Positions 1-7,045 of a stretch of DNA of 10,423 bases are shown here, in pieces. The translations under genes were made by a program, and so were the position numbers. The DNA is from an uncultured Ilumatobacter sp. (GTDB lineage Bacteria > Actinomycetota > Acidimicrobiia > Acidimicrobiales > Ilumatobacteraceae): NCBI GenBank assembly GCA_937891565.1, contig CALAHA010000270.1, positions 1 to 10,423 of the forward strand, read 5' to 3'. Position 1 is the first letter of the stretch, and every line of letters begins with the position of its first letter. The notes below the pieces were generated by a model, which saw only the letters and a list, made by a program, of their open reading frames with translations, did no database searches and was not told where the DNA came from.

Positions 1-208
1 GGTGCTGCAGATGAGGGTGGGTGACGTTCGGGCCGATCAGTAGTTGCTCACTCGCACGAGCGACATCGCAGAGCACGGGCCAGACCGGGCGGCGCAGCAA
101 AACGTCGTGAATGGTGAGGTCGGCAAAACCGAGCTGTTCGGCTCGACGCGTCAACACCGGGTAGGCGTCGATGTCCAGATTTCCGTGGAGCTGCAACGAA
201 TAGTGCAT
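1..208 (-). CDS. Luciferase-like (LLM) flavin/F420-dependent oxidoreductase, N-terminal fragment
   Basis: The first 69 codons of a gene that runs off the left edge. The translation opens with MHYSLQLHGNLD, a typical first beta-strand of the bacterial-luciferase TIM barrel. It continues with an AEQLGFADLTIHD segment (second strand, which usually reads as a position for recognising a 'target' direction) and then LLIGPNVTHPHLQH, matching the family's 'xxGPxVTxPxxRHP' stretch. LLM proteins use FMNH2 or reduced F420 to oxidise or reduce small organic substrates; about 80% of this protein, including the cofactor-discriminating parts, lies outside the window. The ATG at 208 is chosen because homology starts right there and a TACGAT -10-like hexamer sits 7 nt upstream, the geometry of a leaderless start. 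No Shine-Dalgarno is visible. The frame stays open upstream without an obvious better start codon. It is divergent from the OCD-family gene. The family call is fairly secure; the substrate is unknown. Confidence 0.8.
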   Translation of the reverse strand, partial: MHYSLQLHGNLDIDAYPVLTRRAEQLGFADLTIHDVLLRRPVWPVLCDVARASEQLLIGPNVTHPHLQH

Positions 209-309
209 GAATGGTATCGTAACCAGACATTTGATCGCGATGCGAACGAAACAGCCAGCGAAGCGGTCAACGAGGGTTTTGGACGACACCAGTTGAGGGG
301 TGGGGACGT
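209..309. promoter_or_regulatory. Divergent intergenic region
   Basis: This 101-bp gap separates two divergently oriented genes, so promoters in both directions should lie here. Beyond the palindrome at 210-225, the only recognisable element is a GAGGGG Shine-Dalgarno-like sequence at 295-300, nine bases before the plus-strand ATG at 310. No strong -35 box, riboswitch-like fold or small ORF is evident. Confidence 0.5.
210..225. promoter_or_regulatory. Palindrome over overlapping divergent -10 elements
   Basis: TGGT and ACCA arms (212-215 and 222-225) flank six bases that read TACGAT on the minus strand (216-221). On the plus strand the overlapping hexamer TATCGT is at 215-220. Both match the actinobacterial -10 pattern TAnnnT. 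On the minus strand the hexamer ends 7 nt before the ATG at 208, consistent with leaderless transcription of the monooxygenase gene. On the plus strand it would start a leader of about 80 nt for the OCD-family gene. The -35 regions are weak (TTCGCA at 241-246 for the minus strand). The 4-bp arms are short enough to arise by chance, so this is a candidate only. Confidence 0.35.
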
Positions 310-1338
310 ATGGTCGAGCCGGCCGCCGAGGAACCGAAACGCAGTGAAGCAGAGGGCCTCTTGGTGCTCTCGACGGCCGATGTCGAGGCCTGCCTCACGA
401 TGCCTGACTGCGTCGAGGCGGTTGGTGCAGCGTTGATCGCGGTGAGTGCCGGTGAGGTCCACAATCCGCTCCGCACCACGGTGATGCCCCCGTTCGATGG
501 GGCGCCTGGCCTGCTCGGGTTGATGCCCGCGGTGCGCGCAGGGGAGTCATGGCTGTACGGCCTGAAAGAAGTCTGCGTCTTCCCCGGCAACCACGCCAAG
601 GGCATCGACTCCCACCAGGGATCGGTACTCCTCCATGACGGCCAGACGGGCCGTTTGCTCGCGATCATGAACGGCGCCACCATCACCGCAATCCGCACCG
701 CAGCGGCCACCGCAGTCGCGTCGCGCGCGCTGGCTCGACCGGACAGCCGCGTGCTCGCGCTCGTCGGCGCCGGGATTCAGGCGCGGTGGCACCTCGAGTC
801 GCTGGCCCTCGTCCACGACCTGGCCGAAATCAGGGTCTGTTCGCACCGGCCCGAACGGGCAGCTGCCTTCGCTGAGCACTGGGCGGGGCGCTACCCGATC
901 CGTGCGGTCGAAACAGCGGCAGCAGCGGTCGACGGTGCCGACATCGTCACCACCGTGACCAATGCAGTCGAGCCCGTTGTCGAGCGCGAGTCGATCGCCG
1001 ACGGCACCCACCTCAATGCGGTTGGTTCAAGCTTCGCCACCAAACGCGAGCTCGACACAGCGACCATGGCGGCCGCTCGACTCTTCGTCGACCGCCGCGA
1101 ATCGACGTTGGCCGAGTCGGGTGACTACCTCTTGGCAGCTGCCGACGGTGCGATCGGACCTGACCACATCGTTGCCGAGATCGGCGACGTCATCGACGGT
1201 CGCGTGGCCGGGCGTCGGACGTCTGCCGAGATCACGGTGTTCAAAAGCCTCGGCCTCGCGATCGAGGACATTGCCGCGGCTGAGGTCGCCCTCGGCCGAG
1301 CCCGCGAACTCGGCCTCGGCACGGTCGTGCCGTTCTGA
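310..1338 (+). CDS. Ornithine cyclodeaminase / mu-crystallin family NAD(P)-dependent oxidoreductase
   Basis: 342 residues, close to the family norm of 310-350. Members reduce imines or oxidatively deaminate or cyclise amino acids using NAD(P)H; they include ornithine cyclodeaminase, alanine dehydrogenase, ketimine reductase, EutC and iminosuccinate reductase. Visible family marks are the substrate-binding LYGLKEV (K86) and SHQGSVLLHD segments (102-110), MNGATITAIRTAA (R129), the Rossmann loop VGAGIQA (152-158), the DIVTTVTN stretch (211-218), GTHLNAVGS (232-240) and the C-terminal ITVFKSLGLAIEDIAAA. At the position where ornithine cyclodeaminase has its catalytic Asp (GGDCPGKTEL), this protein reads GSSFATKREL, with Ser241 in place of Asp, so true ornithine cyclodeaminase activity is unlikely. 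The ATG at 310 is supported by GAGGGG at 295-300; about 15 residues precede the homologous region. The next gene starts 2 bp after the stop, so the two are probably cotranscribed. Family certain, substrate unknown. Confidence 0.9.
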   Translation: MVEPAAEEPKRSEAEGLLVLSTADVEACLTMPDCVEAVGAALIAVSAGEVHNPLRTTVMPPFDGAPGLLGLMPAVRAGESWLYGLKEVCVFPGNHAKGIDSHQGSVLLHDGQTGRLLAIMNGATITAIRTAAATAVASRALARPDSRVLALVGAGIQARWHLESLALVHDLAEIRVCSHRPERAAAFAEHWAGRYPIRAVETAAAAVDGADIVTTVTNAVEPVVERESIADGTHLNAVGSSFATKRELDTATMAAARLFVDRRESTLAESGDYLLAAADGAIGPDHIVAEIGDVIDGRVAGRRTSAEITVFKSLGLAIEDIAAAEVALGRARELGLGTVVPF

Positions 1339-1340
1339 CC

Positions 1341-3392
1341 ATGAAGGCGACACCGGTCGATCACGACGCACTCGGCATCGTTGGCTACGCCGACCCGTTC
1401 GTCGTGTCGCCCGGAGCGACGGTGTCGCTCCACGCCAGTTCGACGGACTCGGAGGCGATGGTGCAGCTCGTCCGGCTCGGTCACGACGGCGAACATGCCA
1501 CCGAGTCGAACATCGGAACCGCAACGACGATCACGCTCCGCCACGAGGCCCTCCCGCACGGTTCGTGGGGCGAGATCCCTGAGGTGCCTGTCGGCGATGC
1601 AGTCAGCCTGTGGGTGTGGATCGGTCGGTATCCCGACGCGGGCGCCACGCTGGCCGACCTCGGTGACCTCGAACTCCGGCTCGGCAGCGACGGCCGACTC
1701 CGGTCGGGCACTGCAGCATCGCCGCCCCTCGATCTCTTTCGGTGGTACTTGGTGGCTGCTGGTCGGGGCTGGTGCAGCGTTGCCCCCAAGCCGACCGCTG
1801 TGCTCGGTTCGTCAGCGCAGGTCGAACGAGCCGACGAAGTGCCGTTGGTGCAGCGCGACTCGGCGCCGGCGACGCTGCGCTTGGGTGTCGGCTTCGACGG
1901 CAAGATTGCTCGACCGGCCGTGCACACCGACGTGGAGCCCGCACGAATCATGGAGTGGGCGGCGTCGCCGGCATCAAGCGCCGACGCATCGTGGGATCTG
2001 GCCGAACGACTCGACACCCAGGAGATTGCCGGTGCGCTCGCAGGCAACTGGCAACAGGGCCCGACTCGCGCGGTGCCAGGGCCCGACTGGAACGGCACGG
2101 ATCTCGACTGGCGCTCAGCACCGAGCCACTACGACGCGGTGTGGCTGCACACCGATGACCTGATCGATGCGTCTTGGCCAGCTGCGACCCACGTCGAGTT
2201 GGCAGCCGACACCACCGGGGGTGCGTACGGATTCCGAATCACGTCCCCATCGGGTACCGACCTCGTGCCGTTCTTCGTCCGGACCGAAGCGCCACGCGCC
2301 GATGTCGCGGTGTTGCTGCCGACACTCACCTACCTCGCCTACGCCAACGAGCACGTCCAGGCACCGCTCGTCGCGCTGACCGACGAAGTCGCCGCGCCGT
2401 TCGCCCGGGCCAACCACCTCCTGAGCTGGTACGACCGGCACCTCGACAACAGTCGCGTCGCGTTCGTGTCGACGAAGCGGCCACTGCTCGGGGTGCGACC
2501 CGACCATCGTTTTCGCTACCTCGGCGCGGACCACGGGCTGTCTGCCGATCTTGCGCTGCTGGGTTGGCTCGACCGGCGTGGCATCACCTACGACGTCATC
2601 ACCGACCACCAACTCGACGCCGACGCAGAACTCCCGTACCGGGCCCTGGTCACGGGCGGCCATCCGGAGTACTGGACCGAACCGATGCTCGACACGCTCG
2701 ACGCGTTCCTCGCTGACGGCGGCCGGTTGGCGTACCTGGGCGGCAATGGTTTCCTGTGGAGCACCGCCGTCGACCCGGCCCGCTCGTGGCTGGCCGAGAT
2801 GCGGCGAGGGCAGGTCGAAAACGTGCCGCTCGACGGTGAGGCAGGAGAAGACCACCTGCAGCTCACCGGACGCCCTTCGGGGCTCTGGCGCACGGTGGGG
2901 CGACCTGAAGCTGAGCGCGTCGGCGTGGCCACCACGGCAATGGGCTTCGGCGACGGGGTGCCCTACGAGCGCACGACGATGAGCGACGATGCCCGTGCAG
3001 CGCGGATCTTCGAGGGCGTCACGCTCCGATCGATCGGAGCATTCGGGCCGAAGCAGGGCGTGGTTGGCTACGAGGTCGACTTCGCCAACCGATTCCTCGG
3101 GACCCCCGCACATGCGCTCGTCGTCGCGACCGCGCAGTTGCCCGAACACTTCGCGCCGTTCGCTCCGATGGGATTTCCTGGCCCGACAGGGGAGAATCCG
3201 ATCTCACGGCGGCGCGCCGACATGGTCTTCTTCGAAACCGCATCCGGAGGAGCGGTGTTCTCCGCCTCCACGATCCTGTGGAATCAGTCGCTGTGCGCGA
3301 ACGGCGATGACAACGAAGTCGCCCAGATCACCGACAACGTGATCCGCTGGTTCGCCGAGGACGCCGACTTCACGTTCGGCGGACCGGACTGA
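1341..3392 (+). CDS. N,N-dimethylformamidase large (beta) subunit-like protein
   Basis: 683 residues. In the characterised enzyme the large subunit hydrolyses N,N-dimethylformamide to formate and dimethylamine at a mononuclear iron held by two Tyr and one Glu, with a His close by. The N-terminus (about 10-60, with GYADPF and SPGATVSL) resembles the opening beta domain of that subunit, and 60-200 looks like a lectin/LamG-type beta sandwich. The region 310-675 carries the glutamine-amidotransferase-like C-terminal domain: LPTLTYLAYAN (326-336), RPLLGVRPDHRFRYLG (380-395), VTGGHPEYWTEPM (437-449) and GGRLAYLGGNGFLWS (460-474). H441 and E443 in the GHPEYW motif fit the His and Glu of the iron site; Y331 or Y334 and Y364 are candidate Tyr ligands. 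No signal peptide is evident. It is about 80 residues shorter than the characterised subunit, and no small-subunit gene is adjacent. No Shine-Dalgarno is seen, and translation is probably coupled to the preceding gene. The actual amide substrate is unknown. Confidence 0.85.
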   Translation: MKATPVDHDALGIVGYADPFVVSPGATVSLHASSTDSEAMVQLVRLGHDGEHATESNIGTATTITLRHEALPHGSWGEIPEVPVGDAVSLWVWIGRYPDAGATLADLGDLELRLGSDGRLRSGTAASPPLDLFRWYLVAAGRGWCSVAPKPTAVLGSSAQVERADEVPLVQRDSAPATLRLGVGFDGKIARPAVHTDVEPARIMEWAASPASSADASWDLAERLDTQEIAGALAGNWQQGPTRAVPGPDWNGTDLDWRSAPSHYDAVWLHTDDLIDASWPAATHVELAADTTGGAYGFRITSPSGTDLVPFFVRTEAPRADVAVLLPTLTYLAYANEHVQAPLVALTDEVAAPFARANHLLSWYDRHLDNSRVAFVSTKRPLLGVRPDHRFRYLGADHGLSADLALLGWLDRRGITYDVITDHQLDADAELPYRALVTGGHPEYWTEPMLDTLDAFLADGGRLAYLGGNGFLWSTAVDPARSWLAEMRRGQVENVPLDGEAGEDHLQLTGRPSGLWRTVGRPEAERVGVATTAMGFGDGVPYERTTMSDDARAARIFEGVTLRSIGAFGPKQGVVGYEVDFANRFLGTPAHALVVATAQLPEHFAPFAPMGFPGPTGENPISRRRADMVFFETASGGAVFSASTILWNQSLCANGDDNEVAQITDNVIRWFAEDADFTFGGPD

Positions 3393-3422
3393 GTCAACCG
3401 CCCAGGTTGTCGAAGTCGGCGT
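3361..3422. terminator. Possible bidirectional hairpin across convergent stop codons
   Basis: An 11-bp perfect inverted repeat (ACGCCGACTTC at 3361-3371 and its complement at 3412-3422) encloses both convergent stop codons. A smaller GGCGG/CCGCC pair (3378-3382 and 3398-3402) lies inside. There is no T-tract on either side and the loop is long, so it is not a canonical intrinsic terminator. Both arms are coding, for an Ala-Asp-Phe near each C-terminus, so shared codon usage could explain the match. It is listed because no other space for termination exists between the two units. Confidence 0.25.
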
Positions 3423-4374
3423 TGCCGCCGCAGATCACCAGACACACCGTCTCGTCGGGGTCGACCGAGATCAAACCGGTGCGGATGGCAGCGATGCCAC
3501 ACGCAGCGGCCGGTTCGCCCGCCAGCTTGCCGTGTGCGAGCAACTCACGCCAGGCAGGCCGCACGGAGTCCTCGGTGATGACCACCATCTCGTCGACGTA
3601 CGCGTCGATGTGGTCGAGATTGATCTGACCGGTCACCGGTGCCGCCAGACCGTCGGCGAGCGACTTCGGCCCCGGGTGAGCAACGGGGCCGCCCGCCGCG
3701 CGGCTCCGACGGATGACGTCAGCGGTCTCGGGTTCGACGCCGATGATCCGGGTGTTCGGCTTGGCGAGCTTGATCGCTGCGGCCACGCCGCTGATCAATC
3801 CGCCGCCGCCGACCGGCACGATCACGGTGTCGACCTCGGGCAGATCCTCGATGATCTCGACGCCGGCACTGGCGTGACCAGCGACGATCGCCGGATCGTC
3901 GAACGGGTGAATCAACGTTGCGCCGAGTTCGTCGCGCCGGCGCATCACATGAGCGACCAGGTCGCCTTCGACCAGTTCGAGTGTCGCTCCCATTGCCCGC
4001 ACGGCGTCGACCTTGAACTGCACCGCGTGTGCCGGCATGCAGACCGTGACGGGCACCCCGAGCGTGACTCCGACGTGTGCGACCGACATCGCGTGGTTGC
4101 CGGCCGAGAACGCGATCACGCCACGTGCTCGCTCGTCCTCGGTCAGCGACAGGGCGGTGTTGAATCCGCCGCGCACCTTGAAGCTGCCGGTGTGTTGGAA
4201 CAGCTCGGCTTTGCAGAAGACCTTCGTGCCGAGCAGTGCGCTCAACCCCGACGAGGCGATCATCGGTGTCCGGAGAACGTGGGGTTCGATTCGAGCGCGT
4301 GCCGCATCGATGTCGGTCTGGCTGACGAGCCGTGTTGGAGGGGTTGCATGGGATCGCGTCGGTGAATCGTTCAC
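3394..4374 (-). CDS. PLP-dependent serine/threonine dehydratase (or racemase-like) enzyme, fold type II
   Basis: 326 residues. The family converts hydroxy-amino acids to imines/keto acids plus ammonia (threonine, serine or 3-hydroxyaspartate dehydratases) or racemises serine. The PLP lysine is K66 in TGSFKVRGG (63-70). SAGNHA (90-95) is the substrate-carboxylate loop, VGGGGL (188-193) holds the cofactor phosphate, E287 sits in AGEPAAA, and CGGN (315-318) is the pyridine-side motif. There is no C-terminal ACT domain, so this is not the feedback-regulated biosynthetic IlvA type; it resembles catabolic TdcB, serine racemase, EutB and BhcB in length. The GTG start at 4374 overlaps the TGA of the ligase gene by 4 bp, and GGAGA precedes it by 4 nt; the open frame extends further upstream but only as a shadow of the ligase gene. 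It is the last gene of the minus-strand operon. The family is secure; the substrate is not. Confidence 0.88.
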   Translation of the reverse strand: MNDSPTRSHATPPTRLVSQTDIDAARARIEPHVLRTPMIASSGLSALLGTKVFCKAELFQHTGSFKVRGGFNTALSLTEDERARGVIAFSAGNHAMSVAHVGVTLGVPVTVCMPAHAVQFKVDAVRAMGATLELVEGDLVAHVMRRRDELGATLIHPFDDPAIVAGHASAGVEIIEDLPEVDTVIVPVGGGGLISGVAAAIKLAKPNTRIIGVEPETADVIRRSRAAGGPVAHPGPKSLADGLAAPVTGQINLDHIDAYVDEMVVITEDSVRPAWRELLAHGKLAGEPAAACGIAAIRTGLISVDPDETVCLVICGGNADFDNLGG

Positions 4375-6074
4375 AGGGTCTCCGTCAGCCGAACTTCGCC
4401 ACCGGCGATGGCGTCGCGCAGCAACTTGCCGGCAGCGTTGCGGGGGAGTGGGTTGGAATGCACGGTGATTTCGACGGGCACCTTGAAGCCGGCCAGACGG
4501 TCGGCCACCCATGCCCGGAGCTCGTCCGGATCGACGTCGGTGTTCACCTGGACGACGGCGACGACCTCTTCACCGAGGTCAGGGTGCGGGCGACCGACCG
4601 CTGCCGCGTCGAGCACCGCGCCGTGGTTGCACAGGACGTCCTCGATCTCGGATGGGTAGACGTTCTCGCCGCCACGAATGATCAGTTCCTTGGCGCGGCC
4701 CGTTAGGGTCACGAATCCGTTGTCGTCGATGACGCCGAGGTCGCCCGTGCGGAGCCAACCGTCTTCGGTCAACGCGTCGCGTGTCGCATCTGGGCGCTCC
4801 CAATACCCGGGCATCACCATCGGGCCGCGGACCTGGATCTCGCCTTCGATCCCGACCTCGAGCGGATGATCGAGCGGATCGGAGACCCGGACTTCGGCAG
4901 TCGGGAATGCCTTGCCGACGGTCTGCGGTTGGCCGACATAGTCGGTGCCGGTGGCATACAGCAGCAGCCCGCAGGTTTCGGTGAGGCCATAGCCGGTCCC
5001 GATCAGCACGAGGTTGGGGAACGTCTCGATGCAACCGTCGATCAGCGATGTCGGCGGCGGTGCGCCGCCCCACGACACCGAGGTCACCGACGACAGGTCA
5101 TACCGGTCGCGCGTCGGGCTGTCGACGATCCGGGTCATCATCGTGGGGACCCCGCCGAGGCTGGTGCAGCCGTGGCGCTCGGTCATTGCCATCACCGTGT
5201 CGGGGTCGTACCGGCCCGTATTGAGAATGGTCGTGCCGCCCATCCCGACCCCGAACATCACACCCCACTGCAGGCCGGCGACGTGGAACATCGGCGCCGA
5301 CAGCACGGTGGACGGCGCCGCGGGCGGCCCGGACGGAGCCTTGAGGAACACGGTCGGGAAGTACCGCATGCCCGCCCACATCACGTTCTGATACGTCGCG
5401 GTCGCGGCGCGATGCGTGCCGATGACACCCTTCGCGTTGCCGGTCGTCCCACTCGTGAACAAGATGGTCGCGACGTCGTCAGGATCGATGTCCGCCGCGG
5501 GCAACGGTGCCTCGCCGGTGCAGACCTCGTCGAACCGACGAACCCGCGGATCACCAGAGAGCTCAGTGCCCTCACCGAGGACGAGAATGTGCTCGACGGA
5601 CTCCAGTTCGGCGAGGTGCGGCGCGAGGCGCTTCAGCTGGCGCTCGTCGAGCACGAGCACTCGAGGTGTGCTGATGGCGATGGCGCTGAGCGTCTCGGCC
5701 GGATGCCACCACGAATTGAGCCCGACCACGATGCGGCCGGTGGCGACTGCGGCCCAGGCGGTGAGCGCCCACTCGATCGAGTTGGCAGCACTGATCGCGA
5801 TGCGATCGCCGGACCGTAACCCGCAACCATCCAGCAGGCCGGCAGCGATGCCGCCGACCCGGCCGACCAGCTCGCCGAAACGGACGTCGCGGTCGTCTTC
5901 GATCAGGTAGGAGCGGTCAGGAGGCTGGGCCTCGGCGAGCTGGAGCAGTTCGCGCAAGTCGCCGACGACCGGATTGGCGAACACCAGGACATCGGCGCCG
6001 TGTACCGATTGCCGGACTGTTGCGAACGGATCGGGTAGCCCGTCAGTCGGGGAGTGCTCTGCAGCGTCGGTCAT
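4371..6074 (-). CDS. Class I adenylate-forming acyl-CoA synthetase (AMP-binding)
   Basis: 567 residues from the ATG at 6074. It would activate a carboxylic acid with ATP to an acyl-adenylate and then to an acyl-CoA in the cytoplasm. All core motifs are present: the phosphate loop LFTSGTTGNAKG (205-216), YGLTET (362-367), RTGD with D445 contacting the ribose, GRAKELIIRGGENVYPSEIE (459-478) at the domain hinge, and the C-terminal catalytic lysine K550 in PRNAAGKLLRD. The closest family style is medium/long-chain or fatty-acyl-CoA ligase; acid specificity cannot be read reliably. The ATG at 6074 is 4 bp after the nitrilase stop; no Shine-Dalgarno is clear, so coupling to the nitrilase is likely. 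The frame stays open to 6209, but that part overlaps the nitrilase and has no homology. The neighbouring nitrilase suggests that its acid product is the substrate (inference). Confidence 0.92.
   Translation of the reverse strand: MTDAAEHSPTDGLPDPFATVRQSVHGADVLVFANPVVGDLRELLQLAEAQPPDRSYLIEDDRDVRFGELVGRVGGIAAGLLDGCGLRSGDRIAISAANSIEWALTAWAAVATGRIVVGLNSWWHPAETLSAIAISTPRVLVLDERQLKRLAPHLAELESVEHILVLGEGTELSGDPRVRRFDEVCTGEAPLPAADIDPDDVATILFTSGTTGNAKGVIGTHRAATATYQNVMWAGMRYFPTVFLKAPSGPPAAPSTVLSAPMFHVAGLQWGVMFGVGMGGTTILNTGRYDPDTVMAMTERHGCTSLGGVPTMMTRIVDSPTRDRYDLSSVTSVSWGGAPPPTSLIDGCIETFPNLVLIGTGYGLTETCGLLLYATGTDYVGQPQTVGKAFPTAEVRVSDPLDHPLEVGIEGEIQVRGPMVMPGYWERPDATRDALTEDGWLRTGDLGVIDDNGFVTLTGRAKELIIRGGENVYPSEIEDVLCNHGAVLDAAAVGRPHPDLGEEVVAVVQVNTDVDPDELRAWVADRLAGFKVPVEITVHSNPLPRNAAGKLLRDAIAGGEVRLTETL
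4379..4383 (-). promoter_or_regulatory. Shine-Dalgarno deciding the GTG start of the PLP enzyme
   Basis: GGAGA on the minus strand sits 4 nt upstream of the GTG at 4374, inside the last codons of the acyl-CoA synthetase gene. Together with the 4-bp stop/start overlap, it favours this GTG over the longer open frame and points to translational coupling. Confidence 0.6.
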
Positions 6075-6078
6075 TGGT

Positions 6079-7032
6079 TCAGTTGCCGGGTTCGATTCGC
6101 TCGACCGGCAGCTTGGGGCGCCGGTCCCAGACGACCTTGAAGACGTCCGGCCGCGCGTAGTTCCCGACACCATTGACCCACCATTTCGTGTCGAGTGTCG
6201 TCTTGACATCGATCACGCCGGTCACGATTGTCTCGACGTCGAACACCGGCTCGGTGACGTACAGCGCGCCGGGCCCTGCGATCGAGCTGCCGCCGTGGGC
6301 ATCCCAGGCGCCCGGTACCTCGGCCATCGGGAAACCATCGGGGAGACGATCGGGGCTCATCACTTCGCGCGCCGACACCACGTAGCAGGCATTCTCCATC
6401 GACGTGTGGCGGACGGCGGCATCGATCACCGGGTCGAGGAACGCTTGGCCAGGCCAGACCGCGACATGCACCTGGATGCCCATGTCGCACAGCACGTACC
6501 GAGCAGGTGCCATTTGATGCTCGTAGCAGATCAATCCGCCGAGGCGGCCGAGCGGAGTGTCGTGAACATCGAGGTCCGAGCCGTCGCCGGGGGTCCACAC
6601 CAGCCGTTCGGTGATCGTGGGGTGCAGCTTGCGGTGTTTGCCGAGGAGTTGTCCGTCTGAACCGATGTAGACGAGGGTGTTGAAGACCGCCTCGCTCACG
6701 GGATCGCGTTCGTTGACACCGATGACTACGTGCATGTCATGGTCCGCAGCGCAGGCCGCGATCTGAGTGATCTCTGGGCCGGGGACGGTGACGGCCTGGT
6801 CGACGAATCCGCGCCAGGCGTCGAAGTAGTCGGGGCGGGGGCCGAGCCCCTCCCAGTACGGGTAGCCGGTCAGCCAGGTCTCGCTGAACGCCAGCAGCTT
6901 GACGTCGCTCGCAGCCGCTTCGGCGATGGCGGCACAGGCGCGTTCGGTTCCGGCCGCCGCGTCGTTGACCGACGGGGCCCATTGGACCGCACCGGCGACG
7001 AACGGATCGGGGAAGTTTCTCATCAGGGTCAT
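6079..7032 (-). CDS. Nitrilase (carbon-nitrogen hydrolase superfamily)
   Basis: 317 residues. Nitrilases hydrolyse R-CN to the carboxylic acid and ammonia through a cysteine thioimidate. The catalytic Glu-Lys-Cys set is visible: E51 in FSETWLTGYP, K135 in GKHRKLHPT and C169 in GGLICYEHQMAP. A second conserved Glu is E144 in TERLVW. The TWLTGYPYW and HRKLHPTITERLVW segments and the length are typical of branch-1 (true) nitrilases rather than amidases, carbamoylases or NAD synthetase domains. The cysteine context is CYEH, where many aliphatic nitrilases read CWEN or CWEH. The ATG at 7032 has AGGAG six bases upstream; a second ATG three codons later is less well placed. The gene starts 13 bp after the hotdog gene and ends 4 bp before the ligase gene, so its acid product could be passed to that ligase (inference). 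The branch-1 call is good; nitrile preference (aliphatic, aryl or cyanide-like) is unknown. Confidence 0.9.
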   Translation of the reverse strand: MTLMRNFPDPFVAGAVQWAPSVNDAAAGTERACAAIAEAAASDVKLLAFSETWLTGYPYWEGLGPRPDYFDAWRGFVDQAVTVPGPEITQIAACAADHDMHVVIGVNERDPVSEAVFNTLVYIGSDGQLLGKHRKLHPTITERLVWTPGDGSDLDVHDTPLGRLGGLICYEHQMAPARYVLCDMGIQVHVAVWPGQAFLDPVIDAAVRHTSMENACYVVSAREVMSPDRLPDGFPMAEVPGAWDAHGGSSIAGPGALYVTEPVFDVETIVTGVIDVKTTLDTKWWVNGVGNYARPDVFKVVWDRRPKLPVERIEPGN

Positions 7033-7038
7033 TGGGCT

Positions 7039-7043
7039 CTCCT
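7039..7043 (-). promoter_or_regulatory. Shine-Dalgarno of the nitrilase
   Basis: AGGAG on the minus strand is six bases before the ATG at 7032, the most canonical ribosome binding site in the window. It lies in the 13-bp gap after the hotdog gene and selects the first ATG over the one three codons downstream. It may indicate stronger translation of the nitrilase than of its neighbours. Confidence 0.7.
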
Positions 7044-7045
7044 GG

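Noticed and set aside
1317..1332. 7-bp inverted repeat with a 2-nt loop just before the formamidase-like start
   Set aside because: It lies in the conserved coding end of the OCD-family gene in very GC-rich DNA, and a 2-nt loop is sterically poor; chance is the simpler explanation.
2115..3149. Long minus-strand open frame (344 codons) opposite the formamidase-like gene
   Set aside because: The opposite strand carries the recognisable iron-site motifs; this frame shows no domain and has antisense-like composition.
3532..4365. Long plus-strand open frame (277 codons) opposite the PLP enzyme
   Set aside because: It is a mirror frame of a clearly conserved enzyme, with His/Arg/Asp-rich composition typical of antisense frames in GC-rich genomes.
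310..4374. Siderophore-type SbnA/SbnB (diaminopropionate) gene pair
   Set aside because: SbnA is cysteine-synthase-like, whereas the PLP enzyme here has the serine/threonine dehydratase motif set, and no siderophore synthetase or transporter is nearby.
4375..4512. N-terminal extension of the PLP enzyme (46 more residues in the open frame)
   Set aside because: The extension lies inside the acyl-CoA synthetase gene and is Arg-rich shadow sequence. The GTG at 4374 has a good ribosome binding site and the homologous region begins after it.
4866..5819. Long plus-strand open frame (317 codons) opposite the acyl-CoA synthetase
   Set aside because: Same reason: it is antisense to all of the ligase motifs and has no recognisable domain.
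6075..6209. N-terminal extension of the acyl-CoA synthetase
   Set aside because: It overlaps the nitrilase 3' end and has low-complexity Arg/Ser composition; the ATG at 6074, 4 bp after the nitrilase stop, is the natural start.
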